From a virus: 64,000 nucleotides of DNA. The DNA lies in the IMG/VR virus record IMGVR_UViG_3300046028_001578, positions 1-64,000 of that record; one strand, given 5' to 3'. This document shows, piece after piece, positions 1 to 6,053 of this stretch. The notes under the pieces were generated by a model. The model worked only from the letters and a program-made list of their open reading frames with translations. It ran no database searches and was not told the origin of the DNA. The position numbers and the translations under genes are program-made. How positions within the stretch are numbered: the stretch's first letter is position 1; each line of letters starts with the position of its first letter.

Positions 1-256
1 GAGCTGCCATTTGCTTTTCTCTGGATTCATAAGTACGCTTGCAATCCCATTGCATAGTCCATAGTGATTCAATATCCTTAATACTAATACGCTGATTCAT
101 TGAATTAACTTCGCCGTTTCTCACATTGAGAATGTTGAATACAACATCATACACCGCTTCAGGCTCACTGAAACGAGATGGTTCAATAAGCATAAACTGC
201 AGCACAGTATAATTATCTTGGTCAATTGTTAATGTCTTAGTGAATGTCTCATTCAT
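1..256 (-). CDS. Hypothetical early protein, C-terminus beyond window
   Basis: The reading frame starts MNETFTKTLTID and stays open for 85 codons to the window edge, so the C-terminus is missing. The start ATG overlaps the stop of the preceding gene (ATGA), and an AAGAAGG ribosome site lies upstream, which suggests translational coupling. I recognise no family. It belongs to the early run of small minus-strand genes downstream of the tRNAs. Confidence 0.75.
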   Translation of the reverse strand, partial: MNETFTKTLTIDQDNYTVLQFMLIEPSRFSEPEAVYDVVFNILNVRNGEVNSMNQRISIKDIESLWTMQWDCKRTYESREKQMAA

Positions 257-522
257 ATCTTTACCTTCTTAATAGATTTTATACAGCCAATCGGTATGCA
301 ATTAACATCCGATACAATAGAACCAACATCATCCCAAGTAGCAGCAACAGTAATGTACTCTTGATTACACTCATAGAGTTTAGCAATACTTATACATTGA
401 TGGGGGTGCATATCATAGATGTCTTTCTTATCCATCCATGAGTCAGCATACCCAGAGATATCTTCCCATTCGATAATAACAATTGCGTTAATTAGTTTCT
501 CTAACTCAGTATCAAACACCAT
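253..522 (-). CDS. Hypothetical protein, 89 aa
   Basis: A small acidic soluble protein (starts MVFDTELEKL) with an AAAGGA ribosome site before the ATG. It sits directly downstream of the tRNA-Lys gene and overlaps the next gene by four bases. No signal peptide, membrane segment or known motif is visible. The minus-strand direction and overlap support it as a real gene; function unknown. Confidence 0.75.
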   Translation of the reverse strand: MVFDTELEKLINAIVIIEWEDISGYADSWMDKKDIYDMHPHQCISIAKLYECNQEYITVAATWDDVGSIVSDVNCIPIGCIKSIKKVKI

Positions 523-540
523 GATAGTATCCTTTCTTAG

Positions 541-612
541 TGGGACAGAAGAGACTTGAACTCTTAACCAATCGGTTAAAAGCCGACTGCTCTACCATTG
601 AGCTACAATCCC
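541..612 (-). tRNA. tRNA-Lys (UUU)
   Basis: A complete 72-nt cloverleaf on the minus strand: 7-bp acceptor stem starting GGGATTG with A as discriminator, 4-bp D stem GCTC/GAGC, anticodon stem GTCGG/CCGAT with loop CTTTTAA (anticodon TTT), 5-nt variable loop, and T arm AAGAG/CTCTT with TTCAAGT loop. No encoded CCA. It is the last of three clustered tRNAs. Confidence 0.95.
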
Positions 613-617
613 TATAG

Positions 618-690
618 TAGCACGGGTGGGAGTCGAACCCACACTACACAGATTTTAAGTCTGTAGACTCTGCCATTGGTCTACCGTGCC
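618..690 (-). tRNA. tRNA-Leu (UAA) with short variable loop
   Basis: A 73-nt cloverleaf: acceptor GGCACGG/CCGTGCT (first pair G-U), 3-bp D stem, anticodon stem ACAGA/TCTGT with loop CTTAAAA (anticodon TAA, reads UUA), variable loop GTAGT, T arm GTGGG/CCCAC, discriminator A. Bacterial tRNA-Leu normally has a long class II variable arm; this one has only five bases, so the charged amino acid is less certain than the anticodon suggests. Confidence 0.9.
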
Positions 691-748
691 ATAGGTAGGA
701 TACATAGCATGATAGGGTCAAAGCCTATTGTATATGCACCTACCAAAG

Positions 749-822
749 CGTCCCTGACTGGACTCGAACCAGTAACCTATCGGGTAGAAACCGATGCCTC
801 TATCCAATTGAGATACAAGGAC
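749..822 (-). tRNA. tRNA-Arg (UCU)
   Basis: A 74-nt cloverleaf: acceptor GTCCTTG/CAGGGAC with discriminator G, D stem TCTC/GAGG, anticodon stem ATCGG/CCGAT with loop TTTCTAC (anticodon TCT, reads AGA/AGG), T arm ACTGG/CCAGT with a canonical TTCGAGT loop. A 58-nt spacer that can fold into a long hairpin separates it from tRNA-Leu. Confidence 0.95.
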
Positions 823-828
823 AGTGGT

Positions 829-1254
829 TTAAAGTTCATCAACATGCACTTCAATAACATCAGCAAGTCTATCGAATGACATACCATGATCATTCAGTTC
901 TGCCAAAGAGTCTTGTGCATGTGATGCATTAGTGAATCGTCCAAGTGCATCATGCATACCTGCCCATTCACGAACACGCAATGGTAACACAAGGCTATCA
1001 TTATCATAGACAGTAATAGAGTCATCACCTATACTCAACATCTGAGTGTGTTGAAGGAATACATCTGACTTACGAGTCACAACTTGAACATCTAACTCAT
1101 CCGGATTCTGTTGCATATACAGATCACACAGTACACCAAGGCAGCAGTACATACATGTCCCATTAATATCTGTGGCATGTAGTTTACCTGTTCCTTGTTG
1201 ATAAGTACCAGACTTAAGAGCATCAACCCATTGCTTAGCAATATCAATCTTCAT
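829..1254 (-). CDS. Phage conserved hypothetical protein, 141 aa
   Basis: I start at MKIDIAKQW because GAGGA lies 8 bases upstream and the longer frame runs back into the preceding gene. Visible hallmarks are an N-terminal WVDALKSG segment, a Cys pair in MYCCLGVLCDLY, and a C-terminal part containing REWAGMHDALGRF and LAELNDHGMSFDRLADVIE. This arrangement recurs in small uncharacterised proteins of many tailed phages. Its role is not known to me. Its start overlaps the end of the upstream gene by 11 bases. Confidence 0.8.
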   Translation of the reverse strand: MKIDIAKQWVDALKSGTYQQGTGKLHATDINGTCMYCCLGVLCDLYMQQNPDELDVQVVTRKSDVFLQHTQMLSIGDDSITVYDNDSLVLPLRVREWAGMHDALGRFTNASHAQDSLAELNDHGMSFDRLADVIEVHVDEL

Positions 1255-1522
1255 TGTCATCTTCCTCATAGTTAGGATCAATAGAGAGAACACGCTTCAT
1301 CTCAGTAATATATTCATGACCTGCCGTAATCATTGCTCCCTCTAGATCTTCAGGATCAAAGGTAGCATACCCATCAGTCTCAAGATAATGTTTAGGATCT
1401 AGTTCCATTTCTTCAGGTGTCCACATAGCAACGGCATAGCCTTGCTTACGGATCCAAGAGAATGCTCGGAATACATTGGCATCAACACTAACACTCTTAT
1501 CATACTCAAAGATATCAGTCAT
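1244..1522 (-). CDS. Hypothetical protein, 92 aa, tandem paralogue (copy 2)
   Basis: Starts MTDIFEYDKS after GAAGGG; the longer frame is rejected because it covers the upstream gene. The segment WIRKQGYAVAMWTPEEMELD matches WLRLHGFAVTILTPDDLEVE of the neighbouring gene at 1515-1739, so the two are tandem paralogues. The C-terminus is very acidic (EEDDNED). No known domain. Overlaps both neighbours slightly, indicating coupled translation. Confidence 0.75.
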   Translation of the reverse strand: MTDIFEYDKSVSVDANVFRAFSWIRKQGYAVAMWTPEEMELDPKHYLETDGYATFDPEDLEGAMITAGHEYITEMKRVLSIDPNYEEDDNED

Positions 1523-1739
1523 TGTAGTACCCTTCTTTAATCCATTCGATGTAGTTAAGACCAGCGGCTTGCATCTCAAGCTCGATTGTTTCTGTATTAA
1601 TCTTATCCTGTTTAGGTTCAACTTCTAAATCATCAGGCGTAAGTATAGTAACAGCAAACCCATGAAGACGGAGCCAATCATACATACGATCAGCAGTCTC
1701 ATAGATAGTTTCATTAGCATCTAAGTCGGGTAAGATCAT
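1515..1739 (-). CDS. Hypothetical protein, 74 aa, tandem paralogue (copy 1)
   Basis: Begins MILPDLDANETIYETADRMY. It shares with the next gene the pattern W-[LI]-R-x2-G-[FY]-A-V, then T-P-[DE]-[DE], and a PK dipeptide, then a helix containing AGLNYIEW (AGHEYITE in the paralogue). Lies directly after the tRNA-Ile gene in transcription order. Function unknown. Confidence 0.75.
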   Translation of the reverse strand: MILPDLDANETIYETADRMYDWLRLHGFAVTILTPDDLEVEPKQDKINTETIELEMQAAGLNYIEWIKEGYYND

Positions 1740-1752
1740 AAGGTTCCTTTAA

Positions 1753-1828
1753 TAGAAGGGGCGGGAGTTGCACCCACATACTCACACTTATAAGGTGTGC
1801 GCTATAACTTCGTTTCAGCCACCCTTCT
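1753..1828 (-). tRNA. tRNA-Ile (UAU)
   Basis: A 76-nt cloverleaf: acceptor AGAAGGG/CCCTTCT with discriminator A, D stem GCTG/TAGC, anticodon stem CACAC/GTGTG with loop CTTATAA (anticodon TAT, reads AUA), T arm GTGGG/CCCGC with a slightly divergent TGCAACT loop. It is separated from the other three tRNAs by three protein genes. Confidence 0.93.
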
Positions 1829-1832
1829 CTGT

Positions 1833-2051
1833 TTACTTCTTCTTCTTCTTGAGAGGAACAGTTCTGTTATCCATACGCATACCACTAATTTGGTTGTCTA
1901 ATATTTGACACCACTTAATCAAACCATCACATCGTTCATTAACTTCATGCAGTCGAGTATCGTAATGTTTACGACTTAAGATGTCACTAACAATATTGAT
2001 AACAACATGTGTAATAAATCCAAACATTAGAATCAGTAGCGGAATATCCAT
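1833..2051 (-). CDS. Small membrane protein, 72 aa
   Basis: The N-terminus (residues about 3-25, PLLILMFGFITHVVINIVS) is one hydrophobic segment, followed by a polar helical region and a very basic end of five lysines. This suggests a single-span inner-membrane protein with a cytoplasmic tail. Start ATG overlaps the preceding stop (TAATG). No family recognised; not obviously a holin because it lies in the early block. Confidence 0.75.
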   Translation of the reverse strand: MDIPLLILMFGFITHVVINIVSDILSRKHYDTRLHEVNERCDGLIKWCQILDNQISGMRMDNRTVPLKKKKK

Positions 2052-2263
2052 TAGTCTTCTTCTCCATTAATATCAGGTAGTTCTTCAGTCCATTCATAAG
2101 TTGGTGGGATATACCAGTCTTCAGGGATCATGCCACTAACATATGATTTAAAATTAGCATGCATATTCTTAGTCCATGCATCAAACTTATCAGCGGGAAC
2201 CTCACCAACATCAATACCCTTCTCAGTAAGAAGGGCGATCATATATGCGGTGATGATATCCAT
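2051..2263 (-). CDS. Hypothetical protein, 70 aa
   Basis: Starts MDIITAYMIALLTEKGIDV and ends in acidic residues (NGEED). Overlaps both neighbours by one base in TAATG junctions, so translation is probably coupled through 2693-1833. No motif recognised. Confidence 0.7.
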   Translation of the reverse strand: MDIITAYMIALLTEKGIDVGEVPADKFDAWTKNMHANFKSYVSGMIPEDWYIPPTYEWTEELPDINGEED

Positions 2264-2478
2264 TAGTCGATACTAATTGAAAGGGAGATATCAGAGACAG
2301 CATCATCAACCAACTCAGTAACCTTCTCACTAACAGCATCCTTGATAAGGTACTTACAATCACTACTCTCAAGGTATGCGGTAACAGCATGCTCACAGAT
2401 TAGATTAATCTTATCCGTCAAGTCCTTAGTGATCAGGTTAACAAGCGTAGCAGCAGCAGTTTCAATATCAGTCTTCAT
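2263..2478 (-). CDS. Hypothetical protein, 71 aa
   Basis: Alpha-helical acidic protein (starts MKTDIETAAATLVNLI) rich in Ala, Asp, Val and Ser, with two Cys residues near the middle. The start overlaps the upstream gene by four bases. No known family. Confidence 0.7.
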   Translation of the reverse strand: MKTDIETAAATLVNLITKDLTDKINLICEHAVTAYLESSDCKYLIKDAVSEKVTELVDDAVSDISLSISID

Positions 2479-2693
2479 GATTGTGTCTCCAATAGGTGGT
2501 CGAATTGACCAATGAATAGTTCTTCATCTTCGGTAAGATAGAATTTGTTATGTGTCATAGTATCAAAGTCATTCAACATACGCTGAGCATCATCTCTCTT
2601 CTTAGGATCTTCGATCCAAAGAAAGAATACATCAGCAACTTCATTAATAAATTTAATATTGTCTGATATAACAGTACTACTAGAGGGTGACAT
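2475..2693 (-). CDS. Hypothetical protein, 72 aa
   Basis: Starts MSPSSSTVISDNIKF; acidic, predicted mostly helical, with an EDEELFIGQFDHLL segment near the C-terminus. Overlaps the upstream stop by one base. Part of the coupled string 2956-1833. No function assignable. Confidence 0.7.
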   Translation of the reverse strand: MSPSSSTVISDNIKFINEVADVFFLWIEDPKKRDDAQRMLNDFDTMTHNKFYLTEDEELFIGQFDHLLETQS

Positions 2694-2956
2694 TAGTCTG
2701 CTCCTGATGGTAAGGTGTCATAGGTATCCTCTTCACCACGGTAAGGTGTAAGAGGGTTGAAGTTCAACTCTTCAATAACATTATCTAACAATTCTTTTAC
2801 CTCACTATAGTCAACTATAGTAGGGTAGAAGTCATGAATATGTACAGCACCCATCTCCCATTCACCATCTTGAATAGTCCATTGTATACTAAAGTCTACA
2901 TCAATGTTACCATGCTCTTCACTATAGATATTCATAGTGTGATTATTAATTCTCAT
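2693..2956 (-). CDS. Hypothetical protein, 87 aa, first gene after promoter-like motif
   Basis: Starts MRINNHTMNIYSEEHG with AAAGGAA upstream. It is the first gene after the 17-base conserved motif at 2981-2997, with the ATG about 25 bases beyond the motif. The protein is acidic with an alternating hydrophobic pattern (DFSIQWTIQDGEWEMGAV) that looks like beta strands. Function unknown; the position suggests it leads a transcription unit. Confidence 0.75.
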   Translation of the reverse strand: MRINNHTMNIYSEEHGNIDVDFSIQWTIQDGEWEMGAVHIHDFYPTIVDYSEVKELLDNVIEELNFNPLTPYRGEEDTYDTLPSGAD

Positions 2957-2980
2957 CCAAGGTTCCTTTCTTCGTACTTA

Positions 2981-2997
2981 TAGTAGCCCCAACTATT
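2981..2997 (-). promoter_or_regulatory. Conserved regulatory motif, copy 1
   Basis: The minus strand reads AATAGTTGGGGCTACTA. The same 17 bases occur at 7552-7568 and 50134-50150, and a close variant at 58855-58870. Here an upstream hairpin (ACTATCGGCA pairing with TGCCGAATAGT, one bulge) overlaps its 5' end. It lies in a noncoding gap just before the gene at 2693-2956. A phage-polymerase promoter is the leading reading; an RNA hairpin signal is the alternative. Confidence 0.55.
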
Positions 2998-3054
2998 CGG
3001 CAGGTTGCCGATAGTGCAAGGCTTTGTGTTTCCCCGGCGCACACCGGATACCAT

Positions 3055-3255
3055 CTAGGATTGTTGTAGGTTAGTACGCACCCTACCCATATGGTCTTCG
3101 TCCCCATCGGCAACGGCTTTACCATAATTTGTATACCACCATCCATAGGATAGGGCATCTGTCTTGTCTCTGAATCCATTTACATATACCCCATCAACGG
3201 TGACATTATACCACATCTCTCCTTGATACAACGCCTTGACAATCTCATACTTCAT
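3055..3255 (-). CDS. Hypothetical protein, 66 aa
   Basis: Starts MKYEIVKALYQGEMWYNVTV and has the composition of a small soluble beta protein with many aromatic residues (GWWYTNYGKAV). The ATG overlaps the upstream stop codon region. The competing frame 2946-3179 is rejected because it crosses the hairpin-rich gap. After this gene there is about 98 bp of noncoding DNA with hairpins and the conserved motif. No family recognised. Confidence 0.75.
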   Translation of the reverse strand: MKYEIVKALYQGEMWYNVTVDGVYVNGFRDKTDALSYGWWYTNYGKAVADGDEDHMGRVRTNLQQS

Positions 3256-3391
3256 CTGCAGTTACCTCATCAATGTAATATGAATAAGGAAAGTGTTGCA
3301 TTGCATCAGTAATCATTATCAATGCATTGTCTGCATCTTGTGAGTCAACATCATCAATCTCTGGGATCTCTACAACCATATAGATTTTCAT
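3245..3391 (-). CDS. Hypothetical protein, 48 aa
   Basis: A short frame starting MKIYMVVEIPEIDDVDSQDA and ending DEVTADEV. The ATG overlaps the upstream stop (CCATGA) and its own stop lies within the start of the next gene, so it fills an otherwise empty gap in a tightly packed string. Very acidic. Accepted on context; function unknown. Confidence 0.7.
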   Translation of the reverse strand: MKIYMVVEIPEIDDVDSQDADNALIMITDAMQHFPYSYYIDEVTADEV

Positions 3392-3576
3392 GGGTTCACC
3401 ATTGGGTAAGAGTATAGTTCAATGTCAGCACCTGCATATGTCAGCCCAAGCGTAATAGCATAACGCTTAGCGTCATGCTTACTGTCAAGGATAAGACGCA
3501 CTTGTCCATTCATCTTTACTACATAGCATGGGCTAGTAGTCTGTTTAGTCTTAGACTTCTTCTTCAAGGTTTTCAT
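3388..3576 (-). CDS. Hypothetical basic protein, 62 aa
   Basis: I start at MKTLKKKSKTKQT, preceded by GGAG; the longer frame would overlap more of the upstream gene. The N-terminus is strongly basic, the rest (YVVKMNGQVRLILDSKHDAKRYAITLG) looks like a small alpha-beta fold. Could bind nucleic acid, but this is only suggested by charge. Confidence 0.7.
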   Translation of the reverse strand: MKTLKKKSKTKQTTSPCYVVKMNGQVRLILDSKHDAKRYAITLGLTYAGADIELYSYPMVNP

Positions 3577-3757
3577 ATTTGTCTCCAAAGATAATGGCGA
3601 TGATCTCAACATCTCTATATAGATAACGCAATCCCTTACTTACTTGTTTAGTAGACCCAGCCAATACAAAGTGTGAGCATTCAATAAAGATCTCACCCTC
3701 TCCTTTAATGGATGGGTTATATACAACAACAACATTATACGGGGCTAACTCTTGCAC
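3551..3757 (-). CDS. Hypothetical protein, 68 aa, GTG start
   Basis: The start is GTG overlapping the upstream TAG stop (TAGTG), with GGAGG five bases before it. The protein (MQELAPYNVVVVYNPS) has alternating hydrophobic strands and an acidic end (NLEEEV). No family recognised. Confidence 0.7.
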   Translation of the reverse strand: MQELAPYNVVVVYNPSIKGEGEIFIECSHFVLAGSTKQVSKGLRYLYRDVEIIAIIFGDKYENLEEEV

Positions 3758-3930
3758 TAGTCCTCCAGTTGGTCAAAGATAACAGAACGGAGATGATCCT
3801 TACGCTTACTATAGATGTAACCGATAGAGATGATTACATCTAACCGATCCACAGCCCATAGACTCATGAACTCTTGTTGTAACATTTCATCTCTATCATC
3901 ATAGATAATCAGTACATTCCATAGTGTCAT
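3757..3930 (-). CDS. Hypothetical protein, 57 aa
   Basis: A short frame starting MTLWNVLIIYDDRDEM and ending RSVIFDQLED. It overlaps the upstream gene by four bases (ATGA) and the downstream one at TAGTG, exactly filling the gap. The hydrophobic-strand then acidic pattern VLIIYDD is reminiscent of small alpha-beta proteins. Function unknown. Confidence 0.7.
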   Translation of the reverse strand: MTLWNVLIIYDDRDEMLQQEFMSLWAVDRLDVIISIGYIYSKRKDHLRSVIFDQLED

Positions 3931-4151
3931 TGCGTAGCCTCCGGATACACCATGTTAGTAAACATATTAGTATACACACCACACAATGCACCAATGGTAG
4001 CAATGTTACTCATGTGTGCAATCTCATACTCCGCATCGGTATCAAAACTATCACGATAGTTGTGATTTAAATTAGTACCATACTCACTAATGGATTCCCG
4101 AAGGAGACACAGTACTACTAGCACATCCTCTCCTTCAATAGTTACTTTCAT
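3927..4151 (-). CDS. Hypothetical protein, 74 aa
   Basis: Start chosen at MKVTIEGEDVLVV because AAAGGA precedes it at proper spacing; the extended frame would swallow the small membrane gene upstream. Middle part has YGTNLNHNYRDSFDTDAEYE, C-terminal part is moderately hydrophobic (ATIGALCGVYTNMF). No known family. Confidence 0.7.
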   Translation of the reverse strand: MKVTIEGEDVLVVLCLLRESISEYGTNLNHNYRDSFDTDAEYEIAHMSNIATIGALCGVYTNMFTNMVYPEATQ

Positions 4152-4257
4152 CAGAGTCCTTTCGATTGATTGCTTTGTTCTCTTCAACACAGTACAGTAG
4201 GCATGCTACAATGAGCACACCAATAGCACCACCAATACAAGGTAGAAAGAAACTCAT
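4135..4257 (-). CDS. Small membrane protein, 40 aa
   Basis: Starts MSFFLPCIGGAIGVLIVACL: residues about 3-23 form one membrane span with three Cys, followed by a charged tail (EENKAINRKDSDES). The ATG overlaps the stop of the coiled-coil gene (ATGA) with GGAGG upstream, and the end overlaps the next gene by 17 bases. Its size and topology fit a phage single-span membrane effector, but no function can be named. Confidence 0.65.
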   Translation of the reverse strand: MSFFLPCIGGAIGVLIVACLLYCVEENKAINRKDSDESNY

Positions 4258-4493
4258 ACCTCTACCTCCGTCCACTTACTAACACCATTCATCTCATTGA
4301 TAGTCTTCTTAAGTGAGTCTACATTCTGTTCCAATTTGCCTACCAAAGCGGCATAATACTTAAGGGTATTAGTAAACCCGTCATTGCCCATCTTCAAGAC
4401 AGCATTATCATCCTTCAGTTTATTATTATCTTCGACTAACTTCGTAATGAGATCAGTCAAATCAACAACCATCTTCTTAATATCAGTAGACAT
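4254..4493 (-). CDS. Coiled-coil protein, 79 aa
   Basis: Starts MSTDIKKMVVDLTDLITKLV; heptad-like leucine spacing runs through most of the protein (LVEDNNKLKDDNAVLK, LVGKLEQNVDSLKKTI), so it is probably an oligomeric coiled coil. It may be a diverged relative of the next coiled-coil gene upstream, since both have a central aromatic segment followed by a K-L-x3 helix. Function unknown. Confidence 0.7.
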   Translation of the reverse strand: MSTDIKKMVVDLTDLITKLVEDNNKLKDDNAVLKMGNDGFTNTLKYYAALVGKLEQNVDSLKKTINEMNGVSKWTEVEV

Positions 4494-4797
4494 TGCAGTC
4501 CTCCCGTAGTTTGATAATCAGGTTGGCTTGGTTGTCATTACAAGCCCTGAAGTAATTCAGTTTAGCAGCCAAGTCCTCATTACTATTAGCGAGAATAGTA
4601 TTAGCCTCGGTTAACTTATCAATCCTCTTAGCCAAGTCTTCATTAGACTTGACAAGCATAGCATTAGTCTTGTCTAACTTACCAACCTCACCTGCTAACT
4701 CATGAACCTTTGACAAGAGAGTAAGTTCCTTCTTCTCAAGGTATACAATGTACGCTTGTGCTGCAGTCAACATCTTCTTTACTTCTGTTTCGTTCAT
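4483..4797 (-). CDS. Coiled-coil protein with internal repeat, 104 aa
   Basis: Start chosen at MNETEVKKML behind AAAGGAGACACT; the longer frame overlaps the upstream gene and lacks such a site. The protein is a long coiled coil with an internal repeat: TNAMLVKSNEDLAKRIDKL is echoed by ANTILANSNEDLAAKL. The C-terminal part (RACNDNQANLIIKL) is also helical. Possibly a small oligomeric regulator or host-protein binder; not determinable. Confidence 0.75.
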   Translation of the reverse strand: MNETEVKKMLTAAQAYIVYLEKKELTLLSKVHELAGEVGKLDKTNAMLVKSNEDLAKRIDKLTEANTILANSNEDLAAKLNYFRACNDNQANLIIKLREDCNVY

Positions 4798-4807
4798 AGT
4801 GTCTCCT

Positions 4808-4993
4808 TTAGATTGACCAAGATACAAGACGCTTAGTTGCCATACTAACAACCTCAACATCATCTAACACCATGTTAGTATGGTTGCGGATATACTCCAA
4901 GCATTGGTCGTATGATCCAGTGCATACATGTGCTCCCTTATACTCCACCTTAAACGAATACTTAAACGAGTAATCTGGTGTGTTAATTTCCAT
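4808..4993 (-). CDS. Hypothetical protein, 61 aa
   Basis: Starts MEINTPDYSFKYSFKVEYKG after AAAGGG; the start overlaps the previous stop (TAATG). Appears to be a small beta-alpha-beta protein with two Cys. No family recognised. Confidence 0.7.
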   Translation of the reverse strand: MEINTPDYSFKYSFKVEYKGAHVCTGSYDQCLEYIRNHTNMVLDDVEVVSMATKRLVSWSI

Positions 4994-5220
4994 TAGATAC
5001 CCTTTACAATGTTTGCGTACATAACAGTCTCTGATCGGCGAAGATCATAGTCTTCACTAATGCCATCGAGGAACTTAAATGCCTCATTAGTATCAATGAA
5101 GTCCACATTATTGAGGGGATCATTGATCGGGTATACAGTACACCCACCACCTTGGCATGGTGCAATCTGTCGCAACACAATAACCTGACCAGCCTTAAAG
5201 TATGCTTCGATAACACTCAT
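4993..5220 (-). CDS. Hypothetical protein, 75 aa
   Basis: Starts MSVIEAYFKAGQVIVLRQIA with AAGGAGACACT upstream, the same ribosome-site sequence used by the gene ending at 4483. Contains PCQGGGCTVYP, a Cys-Gly turn that could bind metal or form a disulfide, followed by a helical C-terminal half. Function unknown. Confidence 0.72.
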   Translation of the reverse strand: MSVIEAYFKAGQVIVLRQIAPCQGGGCTVYPINDPLNNVDFIDTNEAFKFLDGISEDYDLRRSETVMYANIVKGI

Positions 5221-5471
5221 AGTGTCTCCTTCTTAATGATGTAAAGGTAACCTTCAAACTTAATATCAAAGGAGTCATTGGACATTTCTCTTGCCCACTC
5301 AAATACACCTTCAAGAGTATCAAACTCTAGTGCATTGATGACATAAGAACCCTCACCCTTATAGGCGAAGACCTCAAAGCCTTTAACACATGACTCAACA
5401 ATGATACGAGTGCCAGACTTAAACTCCATCTCCACAGTCGGATCCCACTCAGCCTTATCGCCACTATACAT
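5217..5471 (-). CDS. Hypothetical protein, 84 aa
   Basis: Starts MYSGDKAEWDPTVEMEF behind AACAAGGAG. The longer frame to 5522 is rejected because it would enter the conserved hairpin at 5515-5540. The protein is acidic with alternating strands (RIIVESCVKGFEVFAY) and a helix (EGVFEWAREM). It is the first gene downstream of the structured gap 5515-5727. Confidence 0.75.
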   Translation of the reverse strand: MYSGDKAEWDPTVEMEFKSGTRIIVESCVKGFEVFAYKGEGSYVINALEFDTLEGVFEWAREMSNDSFDIKFEGYLYIIKKETL

Positions 5472-5514
5472 ATCATTCTCCTTGTTAAAGAAAGAAAGCA
5501 AACCATACGAAAGA

Positions 5515-5727
5515 TATACCATAGGTTTCCCTACGGCATACCGTGATAGGAAATAGATTCACTAGGCAACTATCATACCTAGTGAATAGTTATTCTGTAT
5601 GCCTACGACAAGCATAGTATCGGTAACTAACCTTTGCTGAGTCTTAACGGATTAGTAGTCAGCAACTACCTTGTATTGAGGAGGATACAAGCGACCAAAG
5701 ATATACCATAGGTTTCCCTACGGTATA
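5515..5727 (-). ncRNA. Structured gap bounded by twin GAAA hairpins
   Basis: No gene fits here. On the minus strand the gap begins and ends with nearly identical hairpins: TATACCGTAGG or TATGCCGTAGG, loop GAAA, CCTATGGTATA (5702-5727 and 5515-5540; 11 bp each). Between them are further stems: CTTGTAT/ATACAAG with loop CCTCCTCA (5670-5691), TTGCTGA/TCAGCAA (5634-5665) and ATTCACTAGG/CCTAGTGAAT (5557-5587, 10 bp perfect). Twin bounding hairpins could be RNase III or polymerase-stop sites releasing a small RNA. Structure is seen; function is inferred. Confidence 0.5.
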
Positions 5728-5732
5728 CCATA

Positions 5733-6026
5733 TTAGATATTAGCAATGGCTTCGGTTGGAACATCAGCCCGAACCCATACTGCCTTCTGCTTATCGTATC
5801 CAACATGGACTGTCAGATCCTTAACACACCACATACTACGCTCCGAACATTCCGGCGGGCATACTCGGATGCCATACTTCTTGTGGAGGACAGACGCACA
5901 CAGATCATACTTCTTGCCAGTTACTTTGGCAAGATACTTTGCAGCGATAGCCGCATCCTGCATAGTCCCGGAGGCAATCGCACGCTTGACATAATCAGTC
6001 AGTACCGAGTGTTGGTAAGCCTTCAT
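5733..6026 (-). CDS. Hypothetical protein, 97 aa
   Basis: Starts MKAYQHSVLTDYVKRAIA after TTAAGGAGATCACT, a strong ribosome site. Contains RVCPPECSERSMWCVKDL, a cluster of three Cys that could bind zinc, with a basic helical N-terminal half (KYLAKVTGKKYDLCASVLHKK, split over helices). It is flanked on both sides by structured noncoding gaps. No family recognised; a small nucleic-acid-binding protein is possible. Confidence 0.75.
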   Translation of the reverse strand: MKAYQHSVLTDYVKRAIASGTMQDAAIAAKYLAKVTGKKYDLCASVLHKKYGIRVCPPECSERSMWCVKDLTVHVGYDKQKAVWVRADVPTEAIANI

Positions 6027-6053
6027 AGTGATCTCCTTAAAGTTTGAGCGAAT

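Noticed and set aside
676-879. Plus-strand frame
   Set aside because: Covers two tRNA genes on the opposite strand.
2946-3179. 77-codon minus-strand frame
   Set aside because: Runs through the hairpin-rich gap with the conserved motif and overlaps the better-supported gene at 3055-3255.
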